A stretch of DNA of 64,000 bases from Flemingiibacterium sp045634005 (GCA_045634005.1 JAZQZL010000023.1:1-64000); one strand, 5' to 3'; shown: positions 38,987-48,410, numbered from the stretch's first letter. Numbers and translations are program-made. Notes: generated by a model not told the origin, from the sequence alone.

Positions 38987-40156
38987 ATGGAAAAGGTAAG
39001 ATACGGTATTGTCGGACTTGGAAATCAGGGCACGTTCTACGCGCACAAGCTTATCGACGGCGCTCAGACACCGAACGCAGTTCTCAGCGCTGTTTGCGAC
39101 ATCAACCCCGCAAGACTTGACGCACTCCGCGAAAAGCTTGAGAATTCCACTCCCGAATATTTCGACGATTACAAGAAGATGCTCGACTCCGGTCTTTGCG
39201 ACGCGGTTCTCGTCGAAACTCCTCACTACGATCACCCTGAAATCGTTATCGAGTGCTTAAAGCGCGGCATCAACGTTATCTGCGACAAGCCCGCGGGCGT
39301 TTACTCGAAGCAGGTTCGTGAGATGAACGCAGTTGCCGAGAAATCCGGCGCGAAGTTTGCGATGATGTTCAATCAGCGCACCAACTGCGTTTACCGCAAG
39401 ATGCGCGAGCTTATTGCGGGTGGCGAGATCGGCGATATTCAGAGAGTAACATGGATAATCACAGACTGGTACCGTACGCAGAGCTACTACGACGGCGGTA
39501 ATTGGCGCGCAACCTGGGCAGGCGAGGGCGGAGGCGTTCTCATCAACCAGTGTCCGCATCAGATCGACCTTGTATCTTGGGTGCTCGGCAAGCAGCCGAA
39601 GTACGTCAACGGATTCTGTCAGTACGGCAGATGGCACGACATCGAGGTTGAGGACGAGGTTACCGCATACTTCGAGTATGACAACGGCGCGACCGGTGTG
39701 TTCATCACCACGACGGGCGAGGCTCCCGGTACCAACCGCTTCGAGGTTTCCGGCACCAAGGGTAAGCTCCTCTGCGAGGGCGACAAGCTTATGTTCTACA
39801 AGAACGAGATCGACTCCCAGGAGTGGTCGAAGACGAGCGAAAACGGCTTCAGAAAGCCGCCGATGGAAATAATCGAGGTCGAAACCGACGGCGAGAACTT
39901 CCAGCACGCAGGCATTATCAACAACTTTACCGAAACCCTTCTCGGCAAGGCTGAGCTTTTCGTTGACGGCAAGGAGGGTATCAACGGCGTTGAGCTTATG
40001 AACGCTATCGAGCTTTCCGGCTGGAAGAACGGTGCACGCGTAGAGCTTCCCGTAAGCGAGGATGAGTACCTCGAGGAGCTTAACAAGCGCCGCGCGACCT
40101 CTCGCCACAAGACTGGCGCTACCGACAAGGTTGCCGACACCACGGGAACTTTCTAA
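38987..40156 (+). CDS. Gfo/Idh/MocA oxidoreductase
   Basis: NAD(P)-dependent sugar oxidoreductases of this family often oxidise a ring hydroxyl. The 389-residue protein has the Rossmann motif YGIVGLGNQGTFYA, the family motif CDKPAG (EKP-type Lys), GGGVLINQCPHQIDL with the catalytic His/Asp region and YFEYDNGATGVFIT in the sheet domain. It ends in a longer, basic tail. It follows directly on the two isomerase-like genes, a set known from pathways that oxidise a sugar at C3 and then eliminate or cleave it. The exact substrate is unknown. Confidence 0.9.
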   Translation: MEKVRYGIVGLGNQGTFYAHKLIDGAQTPNAVLSAVCDINPARLDALREKLENSTPEYFDDYKKMLDSGLCDAVLVETPHYDHPEIVIECLKRGINVICDKPAGVYSKQVREMNAVAEKSGAKFAMMFNQRTNCVYRKMRELIAGGEIGDIQRVTWIITDWYRTQSYYDGGNWRATWAGEGGGVLINQCPHQIDLVSWVLGKQPKYVNGFCQYGRWHDIEVEDEVTAYFEYDNGATGVFITTTGEAPGTNRFEVSGTKGKLLCEGDKLMFYKNEIDSQEWSKTSENGFRKPPMEIIEVETDGENFQHAGIINNFTETLLGKAELFVDGKEGINGVELMNAIELSGWKNGARVELPVSEDEYLEELNKRRATSRHKTGATDKVADTTGTF

Positions 40157-40180
40157 TAATATTTTAAGGAGATTTATCCA

Positions 40181-41224
40181 ATGTCTACAGTAACTTTACA
40201 CGATGATGCACAGGTAATTCGCGATATAATCGCTGCGGCAAAGGCGAATGGCGAAGATAGTGTGGTTATTCCAAAGATAAACCCGATTACCGGTTCTGAA
40301 ATTTACAATATCGCTTCGACTGTGTGGCTCGATTCCGACACGACCGTTATCCTCGACGGCTGCACGCTCCGATTTGCAGACGACGTTACCTGCAATATGT
40401 TTGCAAGCATTGGTGCGTGGGAGGACCGTTCAAGTGAGGCTGTCAATAAGGGCTATAAGAATATCAAAATCCTCGGCAAAAACGGCGCGAGATTTGAGGG
40501 CGGCAACTCCAACGGACAGACGGAGAAAACCGTTTCGGTAAAATATCATATGACTCACAATTCCTTCATTTTCCTTCGTAACGTTGAGGGCTTTGAGATT
40601 GGCGGAATAGAGTGTGTTGAGTCGAGATATTGGTGCTTTACGAATATTGCCGTACGTCACGGAAGCATTCACGATATCCGTTTTGATTGCCATAACAAAA
40701 TGCCAAATCAGGATGGCATCGACCTTCGTACCGGCTGCAATAACATCGACATTTACAATATTACGGGTGCTACCGGTGACGACACCGTAGCTCTTACGGC
40801 TAGCGGAATACTTGACGGATGGTGGACTGTTGACAGCTACAGTGATATCGACATTCACGATGTTACTATAAGGGACATCAACGCAGGCTGCAGCGGCGGT
40901 CACGGTATAATCCGACTTTTAACCCACGACACGAAGAAGATCTACAACGTAGCGCTGTCCAATATCCGTGATGCTTCTGTCGACGGTGTGGGTATTCCGA
41001 GCTATGCGTGCATTCGTATCGGCGACGTAAGATATTTCGCACAGACTCCGCAGGAAATGGGCGATCTTACGGGCGTTCGCATTAACGGTGTTATCTCTAA
41101 CTCCCAGACTGCGATACTTGTAAACAACGATAACATCACGAAGAATGACATTTCCTACACTAATATCACAGCCGTTCAGGGCGAGATCATCACACTTAAG
41201 GACAGTGAGAAATTTTTCGCTTAA
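40181..41224 (+). CDS. GH28-like parallel beta-helix protein
   Basis: The 347-residue protein opens with a strand-helix cap (TVTLHDDAQVIRDIIAAAK) and STVWLDSDTTVILDGCTLRF, then shows beta-helix turns. The segment NQDGIDLRTGCNNIDIYNI followed by GDDTVAL matches the GH28 region that holds the catalytic Asp residues, and GGHGIIRL replaces the usual Gly-His-Gly motif. Polygalacturonase-like or related glycoside cleavage is likely. There is no signal peptide, so the enzyme should act inside the cell on imported oligosaccharide or glycoside. It lies within the AraC-controlled operon. Confidence 0.8.
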   Translation: MSTVTLHDDAQVIRDIIAAAKANGEDSVVIPKINPITGSEIYNIASTVWLDSDTTVILDGCTLRFADDVTCNMFASIGAWEDRSSEAVNKGYKNIKILGKNGARFEGGNSNGQTEKTVSVKYHMTHNSFIFLRNVEGFEIGGIECVESRYWCFTNIAVRHGSIHDIRFDCHNKMPNQDGIDLRTGCNNIDIYNITGATGDDTVALTASGILDGWWTVDSYSDIDIHDVTIRDINAGCSGGHGIIRLLTHDTKKIYNVALSNIRDASVDGVGIPSYACIRIGDVRYFAQTPQEMGDLTGVRINGVISNSQTAILVNNDNITKNDISYTNITAVQGEIITLKDSEKFFA

Positions 41225-41259
41225 ATAATTTCTGTCTGCATATCAATGGGGAAGGACTT

Positions 41260-42243
41260 ATGAAAACAGCAATTGTAGGCGCGGGCGTTATCGGCACGAT
41301 ACACGCGCGAATACTGTCGGAGCAGGGTAGATGCATCGCTGCAATATGCGACGTTGACATCGAAAAGGCGCGTGAGCTTGCAGAAAAGGCAGCTCCCGAT
41401 GCGAGAGTGTACGCCGATTTTGAGGCGATGCTCGAGAGCGAGGAAATAGACGTCGTGCATATTTGTACGCCGCATTATCTGCACGTAGGGCAGTCTGTTT
41501 ATGCGCTCGATCACGGCGTGAACGTGCTTTGCGAGAAGCCGATGTGCGCGCATCCCGACGAGCTTGCCGCCATAATCGAGGCGGAAAAGCGCTCTGACGC
41601 AAAATTCGGCGTTGTGCAGCAGAATCGCTACAACGCGGCGACGGCGTTCGCGCTTGATTTTCTGAAGGATAAGAAGATCGCAAGCGGACACGCTGACGTC
41701 GTGTGGAGCCGTGGCGAAAAGTATTTCTCCGATGCTCCGTGGCGCGGCAAGCTATACGAGGCAGGCGGCGGAGCGCTTATTAATCAGGCACTGCACACGC
41801 TCGATCTCGCTATGCTTTTCTGCGGTATGCCGAGTGCTGTAACGGCTTGCGCGGATATAGAAAATCCGCGTGACGGCGTTGAGGTCGAGGACACGGTGAG
41901 TGCGGATTTTAGCGGCGCGGTGGACTTTTCCTTCTTCGCGACGATCAACTCACAGGACAATTTCCCGACGGAAATAACTCTTGTGCTCGAGGACGGTCGG
42001 AAGCTGACGGTGCTTCAGAAATCGGTGCTTCTGGACGGCGAGGAGATATTCGCCGACGACGGCAGTATGAGGGGCTTTGGCAAGTCGTATTACGGCAACG
42101 CACACGGTGCGCTGTTCGACGATTTTTACGATTGCGTAGCGAGCGGACGCGAGTTCGCGATAAGTGCCACCGAGGCGGCGAAGGTGATGCGGCTCATATT
42201 CGCGGTTTACGAGAGCCGCGGTCAAACGGTTTGTATACAGTAA
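41260..42243 (+). CDS. Second Gfo/Idh/MocA oxidoreductase of the operon
   Basis: The 327-residue protein has the Rossmann motif TAIVGAGVIGTIHA, LCEKPMCAH with the catalytic Lys, GGGALINQALHTLDLA with the second catalytic region, and a C-terminal sheet domain. It is shorter than and distinct from the first oxidoreductase. A terminator follows, so it closes the operon of 37361-42243. Together the genes make a plausible intracellular route for an uncommon glycoside: uptake elsewhere, oxidation, elimination and hydrolysis. Confidence 0.9.
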   Translation: MKTAIVGAGVIGTIHARILSEQGRCIAAICDVDIEKARELAEKAAPDARVYADFEAMLESEEIDVVHICTPHYLHVGQSVYALDHGVNVLCEKPMCAHPDELAAIIEAEKRSDAKFGVVQQNRYNAATAFALDFLKDKKIASGHADVVWSRGEKYFSDAPWRGKLYEAGGGALINQALHTLDLAMLFCGMPSAVTACADIENPRDGVEVEDTVSADFSGAVDFSFFATINSQDNFPTEITLVLEDGRKLTVLQKSVLLDGEEIFADDGSMRGFGKSYYGNAHGALFDDFYDCVASGREFAISATEAAKVMRLIFAVYESRGQTVCIQ

Positions 42244-42247
42244 AATG

Positions 42248-42273
42248 CGGAGGGCTTATGCCCTCCGTTTTTT
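42248..42273 (+). terminator. Terminator of the sugar operon
   Basis: CGGAGGGC-TTAT-GCCCTCCG followed by six T residues. Confidence 0.9.
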
Positions 42274-42274
42274 C

Positions 42275-42960
42275 GTATACACGCTTTATCCTCGCGCTTC
42301 GTGCTCGGGAAACGAATGGTTTCGCTATCTCCGTAGGGGACGGCGCCTACGACGTACCGTTTATGAACGCATACCGCTCGTATAATCCTCGCGCTTTCGC
42401 GCTCGGGGAGGACGCCTGCGAGCCGTCGGCTCGCAGGGGAAACGCAAGGGGAGGAAGGAATTAGCTCATGTTGCCGGAAACTCCTCCTCTCCCTTGTACC
42501 CTCTCTACCTCTCGGCTATGCCATCGATCTGCGGCCTTCCTACAGAGTGCTAATACCACAGAGTGCTTATTTAGCGGCACTCATTTTCTCGCTGCGCTTC
42601 ATGAAAATGAGTGCATACCGAGCGCGCAGCGAAGCGTCCGCGCCACTCTCGATATGCGCCAATTTCCATTTTCGTTAGGAAATTGGCCCCGCTAAATAAG
42701 CACTCTGTAGTACGAAATCGACCACGAATGAATCACAACGACCAACGGGCGAGGACAGACGTCCCGTGGGCGAGTAGCCACGTAGGAGAGGGTTCAAAAG
42801 GGAGAGGGAGTACCGGCAGTTAGTCCGCTTGCGGCTAACGCAGTTGGCTTTGCCAACTGCTGTGAGAGGACTCCCTCTCCCTTTTCGTTCTCCCCACGCG
42901 CAAAGCGCGTGGTCGTTCCCCGAGCCGCGGAAGCGGCGAGGTCAAAGCGAGCGATAGCCG
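42275..42960. repeat. Mosaic palindromic repeat, copy E (full foldback form)
   Basis: The 690-base gene-free stretch holds an inverted left arm and a right arm. The left arm has GGGGAGGAAGG/CTCCTCCCC, then CCACAGAGTGCTTATTTAGCGG; the right arm has CCGCTAAATAAGCACTCTG, GTAGGAGAGGG and the paired hairpins. GC-rich hairpins lie at both ends and palindromes in the centre. Left-arm sequence at 42425-42575 matches the reverse complement of 59800-59960; the right arm (42782-42890) matches copy A. It is the most complete copy, and the others look like half elements. Confidence 0.75.
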
Positions 42961-42975
42961 TCTTTTTCCATAATC

Positions 42976-43004
42976 TTGACAAAGGGCGGTATAAAGTATA
43001 TAAT
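42976..43004 (+). promoter_or_regulatory. Promoter of the receptor-like gene
   Basis: TTGACA (42976-42981), a 17-base spacer and TATAAT (42999-43004): a perfect consensus, directly after the repeat. Confidence 0.9.
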
Positions 43005-43041
43005 ATACTTATACAGACTATTTTACACAAAGGTGACTTGT

Positions 43042-46000
43042 ATGCAGGATAATAACAATATAAACGGCACGGGTCTTACTCATCTTGATGCAGGCGCTAT
43101 GTCCGAAGCAGAGGTTCTGAAGCTCGGTATGGCACTGTGCGAGGTGCTCGCATCTTATTCGCGTATAAACGTGGCACACAAGGGTGTAAATCCGGATAAT
43201 ATTTTCGTCGATAAATCGGGTGAGTATACGCTCGGTCAGCCTGCTGCGGATATGGGCGACGTCGCGTTTGCTGCGCCTGAGCTTATGCGTGGCGAGAGCT
43301 TCGACGCTCGTGCGGACATATATTCGCTCGGTATGGTGCTTGCATACCTCACGGGGGACGGTGCGACGGGCGTTGCCTGCACCGCATCGGACGAGCTTCG
43401 CGCTATCATCAGAAAAGCGGTTGCGCCCGATCCCGAAAAGCGTTTTCGGGACGTTTTCGAGATGAAAAACGCGCTGATGCATTTGCACGCCTCGATGTAT
43501 TTTGACGGCGTGAGCGTTTCAATCGCGGACGAGGTGCCAAAGCAGACGGACGGCGTTGCCGCCGTACGCAAGGATATCCGCGAAACCGAGAAGGATATAG
43601 AAAAGCACCGTATTGCAGAGGATAATCTAAAGCGCCCCGTATTTACCGCACCGTGGGAAGACACGATGGTCGTAAATATGCCCGAGGGTGGGGAGGGTGA
43701 TACGGCTGTATTCACTCCCACCGAAAATGGGGAGTTTACGCAGGAGATCTATGCCGACACGTACACCTACAGCGAGGACTCCGACACCTTAAGCGATACG
43801 GAGCGCAGAAACGACGTTATCGAAAGCGCGAGGGCGGTTACCGAAGCCCAACGTGTAGCGTACGAGAACAGACAGAAGAAAAGGTCACGCCAAGGCTCCT
43901 CTGACAGAAGCAAGGCCGTGGCGATTGCGATAATTGTTTGCGTTGCGGTGGTGCTGCTGCTTGGCTGCGCTATCGCGGGAGCAGTGCTGCTCGCAAGACA
44001 CCTCGATACCCTAGGAGGCGGCGATGAGGTGCAGATAGCACAGTCGCTTACTGTAATCAGCGAGCCTGATAAGCTTACTTACTTCGTGGGCGAGGAAATA
44101 AACGCAAGAGGTATTACGCTTGAGGCAGCGTACGCGGACGGCTCTGCCGAAACCGTTACGCAGGACTTCACCCTTGAGCCGAGGACAGCAGAAAAGGTCG
44201 GTACGCAAACGATCACCGTTACCTACAACGGTGCCGAGGCGACCTTTGATATCACCGTAATACAAAAGCAGGTGTCGGCGCTGTACCTTGAGGAGCTTCC
44301 GACACGGCGCGAGTTTGCGATCGGCGAGGAGTTCGATTTTTCGGGAATGCTTATCGACGTGCTGTTTGTCGACGGATCGCACGAGATGATAACCGAGGGC
44401 TACACGTTTGAGCCCCTGTCCTCTGTCGAGATCGGCGAGCAGAAGGTTGTCGTAAGCTACGGCGAAAAATCCGTAAGCTTTGTTGTAAATATCGTTGAAA
44501 CCGTTGTTGACCGAATCGAGGTGCTCGAATCTCCGACGAAGCTCGACTACTACGTCGGCGAGGCGTTTGACACCGCCGGACTCGTTATCCTCGCAGAATA
44601 CCCGAACGGTACTACGGGCGAGATAAGCTCGGGCTTTACCGTATCTCCCGAAAAGTTCACCGAAACGGGCAAGCAGACCGTCACTGTGACCTACGGCGGC
44701 AAGACGATGGAGTTTGAGGTCAGCGTCAGCAAGGCAAATCTCACTCGCGTCGCTGTGCGTACAATGCCTGCAAAGACCTCGTACACGGTTGGCGAAAGCC
44801 TCGCGATGAAGGGCTTTTCAATGTGGGCGTACTTCGACAACGGCACGAGCCAGATAATCACGAACAGCTATACCTACACGCCCAAAACGCTCACCGCAGA
44901 GGGTACGCAAACCGTTACCGTCACGTATCTCGGTAAGAGCACGACGTTTAACGTAACCGTTACAGACCCCGCGCCTACGCTTACGGGCATATCTGTCGCA
45001 ACGATGCCAAAGAGAACGGGCTATGTCGTTGGCGACACATTAAACAGTACGGGACTTACTATCAACGCAACGTATTCCGACGGCACGGTGAAGAGCATAA
45101 CGAGCGGCTTTACCTGCTCGCCTACAACCTTTAACAAGGCGGGCAGCACCGCGATCACGGTAACCTACAGCACTCTTACGACGAGCTTCAACGTTACTGT
45201 GTCGGAGCCTGTGAGTGAAAGCGGCACCTGCGGCACGAAGGCAAAATGGACGCTGAAGAACGGCGTACTGACTATAAGCGGTACGGGCGAGATCGATAGC
45301 TACACAGAAAACGGTGCGCCGTGGTATAAATTTGGCGGACAGGTAAAAACAATAACCGTTGAGAGTGGAATAACCTCGGTGGGCGCGTTTGCTTTTGCAA
45401 ACACCCTTGTCGAAACCGTCAACATACCCGACACGCTTCGAGTGATAGATAAGACGGCGTTTTACAACACGCCGCAGCTTCTTCTGATAAACGTTGACTC
45501 GGACAACAAGAGCTTTTCCTATAAGAACGCGAGCCTTCTCTCGCGCGACGGTACGAAGCTTTACGCGATAGCGTTTGCCCGTTATGAGCATACGTACACC
45601 GTTCCCGAGGGAGTTACCTCGATAGATGCGTATAAGCTTTTCTACCACTCAAATATCCGCACGGTCAACGTAAACAAGGACCTTTACAGCATCGATCCGA
45701 CGACGTTTATCGGCGCATACCGACTTGAAAAATTCAACGTTGACGCGCGCAATATTGCACTGACGGCAAAGGACGGCGTTCTTTATACGAAGAATATGAA
45801 CGCGCTCGTATGCTATCCGTACGCTAAATCGGGCAACTCGTTTGTGCTTCCTGAGGGCGTTACCGTTATCCGCGAGTACGCGTTTGCGGAGAATACGAAG
45901 ATCTCAAGCCTGAGCATTCCGTCCTCGCTCGTGCGTATTGATGCGAATGCGTTCTACAGCGTGACGGCACTCTTTAACGTTACCTATGCAGGCAGCGAAG

Positions 46001-46074
46001 GTGAGTGGTCAAGTATTACCGTCGGTGACGGCAACAATGCGCTTCTGAACGCGAACGTAAAGTTCACCGGTTAA
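43042..46074 (+). CDS. Receptor-like pseudokinase with Ig-like and BspA leucine-rich repeats
   Basis: The 1010-residue protein is a single-pass membrane protein with no signal peptide. Residues 20-148 are the C-lobe of a Ser/Thr kinase: HKGVNPDN (46-53) stands where HRDLKPEN is usual, the DFG is missing, but APE (78-80), DARADIYSLGMVL (88-100) and PDPEKRF remain. There is no N-lobe, P-loop or VAIK lysine, so it should not phosphorylate. A charged linker (150-290) leads to a membrane helix (291-318) preceded by KKRSRQ, placing the N-terminus inside. Five bacterial Ig-like repeats of about 78 residues follow (335-727, each with YxVGExxxxxG and TVTY). A BspA-type leucine-rich repeat domain (728-1010, TVESGITSVGAFAFANT, LPEGVTVIREYAF) ends it. 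ATG 43042 follows AAAGGTG. The role is unknown; signal relay or adhesion is inferred. Confidence 0.9.
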   Translation: MQDNNNINGTGLTHLDAGAMSEAEVLKLGMALCEVLASYSRINVAHKGVNPDNIFVDKSGEYTLGQPAADMGDVAFAAPELMRGESFDARADIYSLGMVLAYLTGDGATGVACTASDELRAIIRKAVAPDPEKRFRDVFEMKNALMHLHASMYFDGVSVSIADEVPKQTDGVAAVRKDIRETEKDIEKHRIAEDNLKRPVFTAPWEDTMVVNMPEGGEGDTAVFTPTENGEFTQEIYADTYTYSEDSDTLSDTERRNDVIESARAVTEAQRVAYENRQKKRSRQGSSDRSKAVAIAIIVCVAVVLLLGCAIAGAVLLARHLDTLGGGDEVQIAQSLTVISEPDKLTYFVGEEINARGITLEAAYADGSAETVTQDFTLEPRTAEKVGTQTITVTYNGAEATFDITVIQKQVSALYLEELPTRREFAIGEEFDFSGMLIDVLFVDGSHEMITEGYTFEPLSSVEIGEQKVVVSYGEKSVSFVVNIVETVVDRIEVLESPTKLDYYVGEAFDTAGLVILAEYPNGTTGEISSGFTVSPEKFTETGKQTVTVTYGGKTMEFEVSVSKANLTRVAVRTMPAKTSYTVGESLAMKGFSMWAYFDNGTSQIITNSYTYTPKTLTAEGTQTVTVTYLGKSTTFNVTVTDPAPTLTGISVATMPKRTGYVVGDTLNSTGLTINATYSDGTVKSITSGFTCSPTTFNKAGSTAITVTYSTLTTSFNVTVSEPVSESGTCGTKAKWTLKNGVLTISGTGEIDSYTENGAPWYKFGGQVKTITVESGITSVGAFAFANTLVETVNIPDTLRVIDKTAFYNTPQLLLINVDSDNKSFSYKNASLLSRDGTKLYAIAFARYEHTYTVPEGVTSIDAYKLFYHSNIRTVNVNKDLYSIDPTTFIGAYRLEKFNVDARNIALTAKDGVLYTKNMNALVCYPYAKSGNSFVLPEGVTVIREYAFAENTKISSLSIPSSLVRIDANAFYSVTALFNVTYAGSEGEWSSITVGDGNNALLNANVKFTG

Positions 46075-46088
46075 CCCAAATAAAAGAG

Positions 46089-46113
46089 GGCGGCGGCTTG
46101 ACAAAGCCGCCGC
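46089..46113 (+). terminator. Terminator hairpin that holds the next promoter's -35
   Basis: GGCGGCGGCTT-GACA-AAGCCGCCGC lies 15 bases after the receptor-like gene. Its loop contributes most of TTGACA, the -35 of the GH2 promoter. T residues after the stem are few, so termination strength is uncertain. Confidence 0.55.
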
Positions 46114-46126
46114 TTTGGTGTATAAT
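46098..46126 (+). promoter_or_regulatory. Promoter of the GH2 gene
   Basis: TTGACA (46098-46103), a 17-base spacer and TATAAT (46121-46126): a perfect consensus. Its -35 is in the loop of the preceding hairpin. Confidence 0.85.
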
Positions 46127-46164
46127 GACGTTATAAGAATATACCCCGACAAGGAGAAAGAAAA

Positions 46165-48336
46165 GTGAAGACCACACTTGACTTAATAAACTGGAAATTC
46201 CACCTCGGAGAGGTGAAAATGTACGAGTATCACTCGCACGACGTAATATACGATATGGCGAAGGCGGGCGGTAAGCTCGGCAGTAAGGACGCGTATCTGA
46301 CGCTCAATGAGTGGCAGGATATCACCGTGCCGCACGACTACTGCATCGCGCAGGACACAGACCGTTCGTGTGCGCCGTCGCACGGCTACAAGCCGAGAAA
46401 CGTCGGCTGGTACTACACGACATTCGACCTGCCTGAGGGCTTTGACGGCACGGCGCTCATCGACTTTGAGGGCGTTTCAAACGAGTGCGAGGTGTACGTA
46501 AACAGCGCGCTTGTCTGCCGCAACTTCAGCGGATACACGGGCTTTATCTGCGACGTTTCCGACTATTTAAAGCCTACCGATAACACGATAACTCTTCGCG
46601 TTGACAGCTCGCATTGGGAGGGCTGGTGGTACGAGGGCTCGGGCATTTACCGTCCCGCGCGCATTCACTTCTGCGACAAGGCGTATTTTAAACCGATGGA
46701 AACGTACGTGAAGACCGAAAAGGTCGACGGTGGCTGGCGTATTCGTGCCGAGTACGACCTTATTGGAGAGGGCGAGGTAACGCTCACTGTTTCCGATGCA
46801 GACGGAAACGTGCTTCACGACGGAGCTGTGGAGTTTATCATCACAGATGCAAAGCTCTGGACTCCCGATACTCCCTATCTCTACACGGCGACGCTTACCG
46901 TAAAAGAGAATGGGGAAGTGTGCGACACAGACACTCACCGTATCGGACTTCGCGAGATTGAGTGGCGAGTTGACGGCGGTATGTACTTAAACGGCGAAAA
47001 GTGCCTTGTTAAAGGCATTTGCGCGCATCAGGACCATTCGGGCGTCGGAATCGCGGTGCCGCGTGAGCTTGTATATTGGCGAGTCAAGAAGCTTCGCGAG
47101 CTTGGCTGTAACGCGTACCGTGTGGCGCACCACAATCCCTCGCGCGAGTTTCTCGACGTTTGTGACGAGCTTGGTATGATGGTAATGAGCGAAAACCGTA
47201 AGTTCGGCTCGTCCGAGGAGATATTGGCGGAAACGCGCTATATGGTCAAAAACTCGCGCAATCACCCGTCGGTATTCCTCTATAGCCTCTTTAACGAGGA
47301 GCCTTGGCAGAAGGAGATTCGCGGCAAGCGCTTTGCAAAGAAGCTTACGGCGGAGATACACAAGTACGACACCACACGTGCGATAACGGGTGCTATCAAC
47401 CTTGCCGAGAACATAAACGGCGAGTCGGCGGCGGACGTTATTGACGTTATGGGTATGAACTACTCGATACACAAGTACGAAAAGCTTTACGATTATCAGA
47501 AAAAGGTCGTGCTCGGCACGGAAAACGGTCCCGTTTACGCGACACGCGGCGAGGTTAACACAGACACCGAGGCGCAGGTCTACGGTAACTACGGCGACGA
47601 GTGTCCCGTATGGGGACAGACCATCGAGGATACCCTCGAAACGGCAAAGGTGCACCCTTGGGTTGCGGGCGTATTCCTCTGGAGCGGCTTTGACTACCGC
47701 GGTGAGCCTCAGCCTATGGAGTGGCCGAGCGTTTCCTCGCATTGGGGCGTTTGCGACATCTGCGGATTTGAAAAGGACATATACTATCTCGTAAAGAGCT
47801 ACTACCGTTCCGAGCCTGTGCTTCATCTGCTTCCGAAATGGGAAGGCTTTAAGACGGGCGAGGAGGTTCGCGTTGCGACCTTCACCAATATGGACAAGGT
47901 CACGCTGTACGTTAACGGCAAGGATATGGGTACGGTAAAGGTTAAAGAAATGCGCGCCGAGTGGCGTGTACCGTTTGAGGCGGGCGAGATTCGCGCCCTC
48001 GGCGTACGCGGCGGCGAGCGTGTCGAGGACGTTCTCGTAACGCCCGGCGCTCCTGCAAAGCTTATGCTCGACGTTATAGGACAGGGTAGACACAAGGTTA
48101 TCAACGTGACCGTATGCGATGCGAACGGCGTGCACGTGTCGGGCGCTGACAACGCGGTAAAGATATCCGTCGAGGGCGGTACGCTCATCGGCTGCGGTAA
48201 CGGCAACCCGAACGATCCTATGCCGGGTATCTGCTACGAGGTGAGAACCTTCCACGGCAAGTGCCAATTCATCGTCGAGGGCGTCGGCGCAAGGTCCGTG
48301 CTCACGGCTGACGGGCTTGTCGGCGCGAGCGTATAA
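46165..48336 (+). CDS. Glycoside hydrolase family 2 (beta-galactosidase-like)
   Basis: The 723-residue protein has the GH2 layout: a sugar-binding jelly-roll domain (about 1-185, with VPHDYCIAQD and GWYYTTFDLP), an Ig-like domain (to about 275), and a TIM barrel. The acid/base Glu378 lies in LFNEEPW and the nucleophile Glu453 in GTENGP. A C-terminal Ig-like domain follows (from about 560). AAGGAG lies upstream of ATG 46165. There is no signal peptide, so it acts inside the cell. The likely activity is beta-galactosidase or a related exo-glycosidase; the specificity is not fixed by the sequence. Confidence 0.92.
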   Translation: MKTTLDLINWKFHLGEVKMYEYHSHDVIYDMAKAGGKLGSKDAYLTLNEWQDITVPHDYCIAQDTDRSCAPSHGYKPRNVGWYYTTFDLPEGFDGTALIDFEGVSNECEVYVNSALVCRNFSGYTGFICDVSDYLKPTDNTITLRVDSSHWEGWWYEGSGIYRPARIHFCDKAYFKPMETYVKTEKVDGGWRIRAEYDLIGEGEVTLTVSDADGNVLHDGAVEFIITDAKLWTPDTPYLYTATLTVKENGEVCDTDTHRIGLREIEWRVDGGMYLNGEKCLVKGICAHQDHSGVGIAVPRELVYWRVKKLRELGCNAYRVAHHNPSREFLDVCDELGMMVMSENRKFGSSEEILAETRYMVKNSRNHPSVFLYSLFNEEPWQKEIRGKRFAKKLTAEIHKYDTTRAITGAINLAENINGESAADVIDVMGMNYSIHKYEKLYDYQKKVVLGTENGPVYATRGEVNTDTEAQVYGNYGDECPVWGQTIEDTLETAKVHPWVAGVFLWSGFDYRGEPQPMEWPSVSSHWGVCDICGFEKDIYYLVKSYYRSEPVLHLLPKWEGFKTGEEVRVATFTNMDKVTLYVNGKDMGTVKVKEMRAEWRVPFEAGEIRALGVRGGERVEDVLVTPGAPAKLMLDVIGQGRHKVINVTVCDANGVHVSGADNAVKISVEGGTLIGCGNGNPNDPMPGICYEVRTFHGKCQFIVEGVGARSVLTADGLVGASV

Positions 48337-48374
48337 AACAGTGCGCTTTGATACGAAAAATTGAACGAAATAAA

Positions 48375-48410
48375 AAAGTGGGGCTTTTCATTGTGAAAAA
48401 GCTCCACTTT
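48375..48410. terminator. Hairpin between GH2 and the AraC gene
   Basis: AAAGTGGGGCTTTTCA and TGAAAAAGCTCCACTTT form a long near-perfect stem with a TTG loop. It lies between convergent genes and lacks a clear T run. Confidence 0.5.

Noticed and set aside
46987..48267. Long minus-strand open frame of 426 codons opposite the GH2 gene
   Set aside because: It mirrors the GH2 reading frame; no start signal or recognisable protein.
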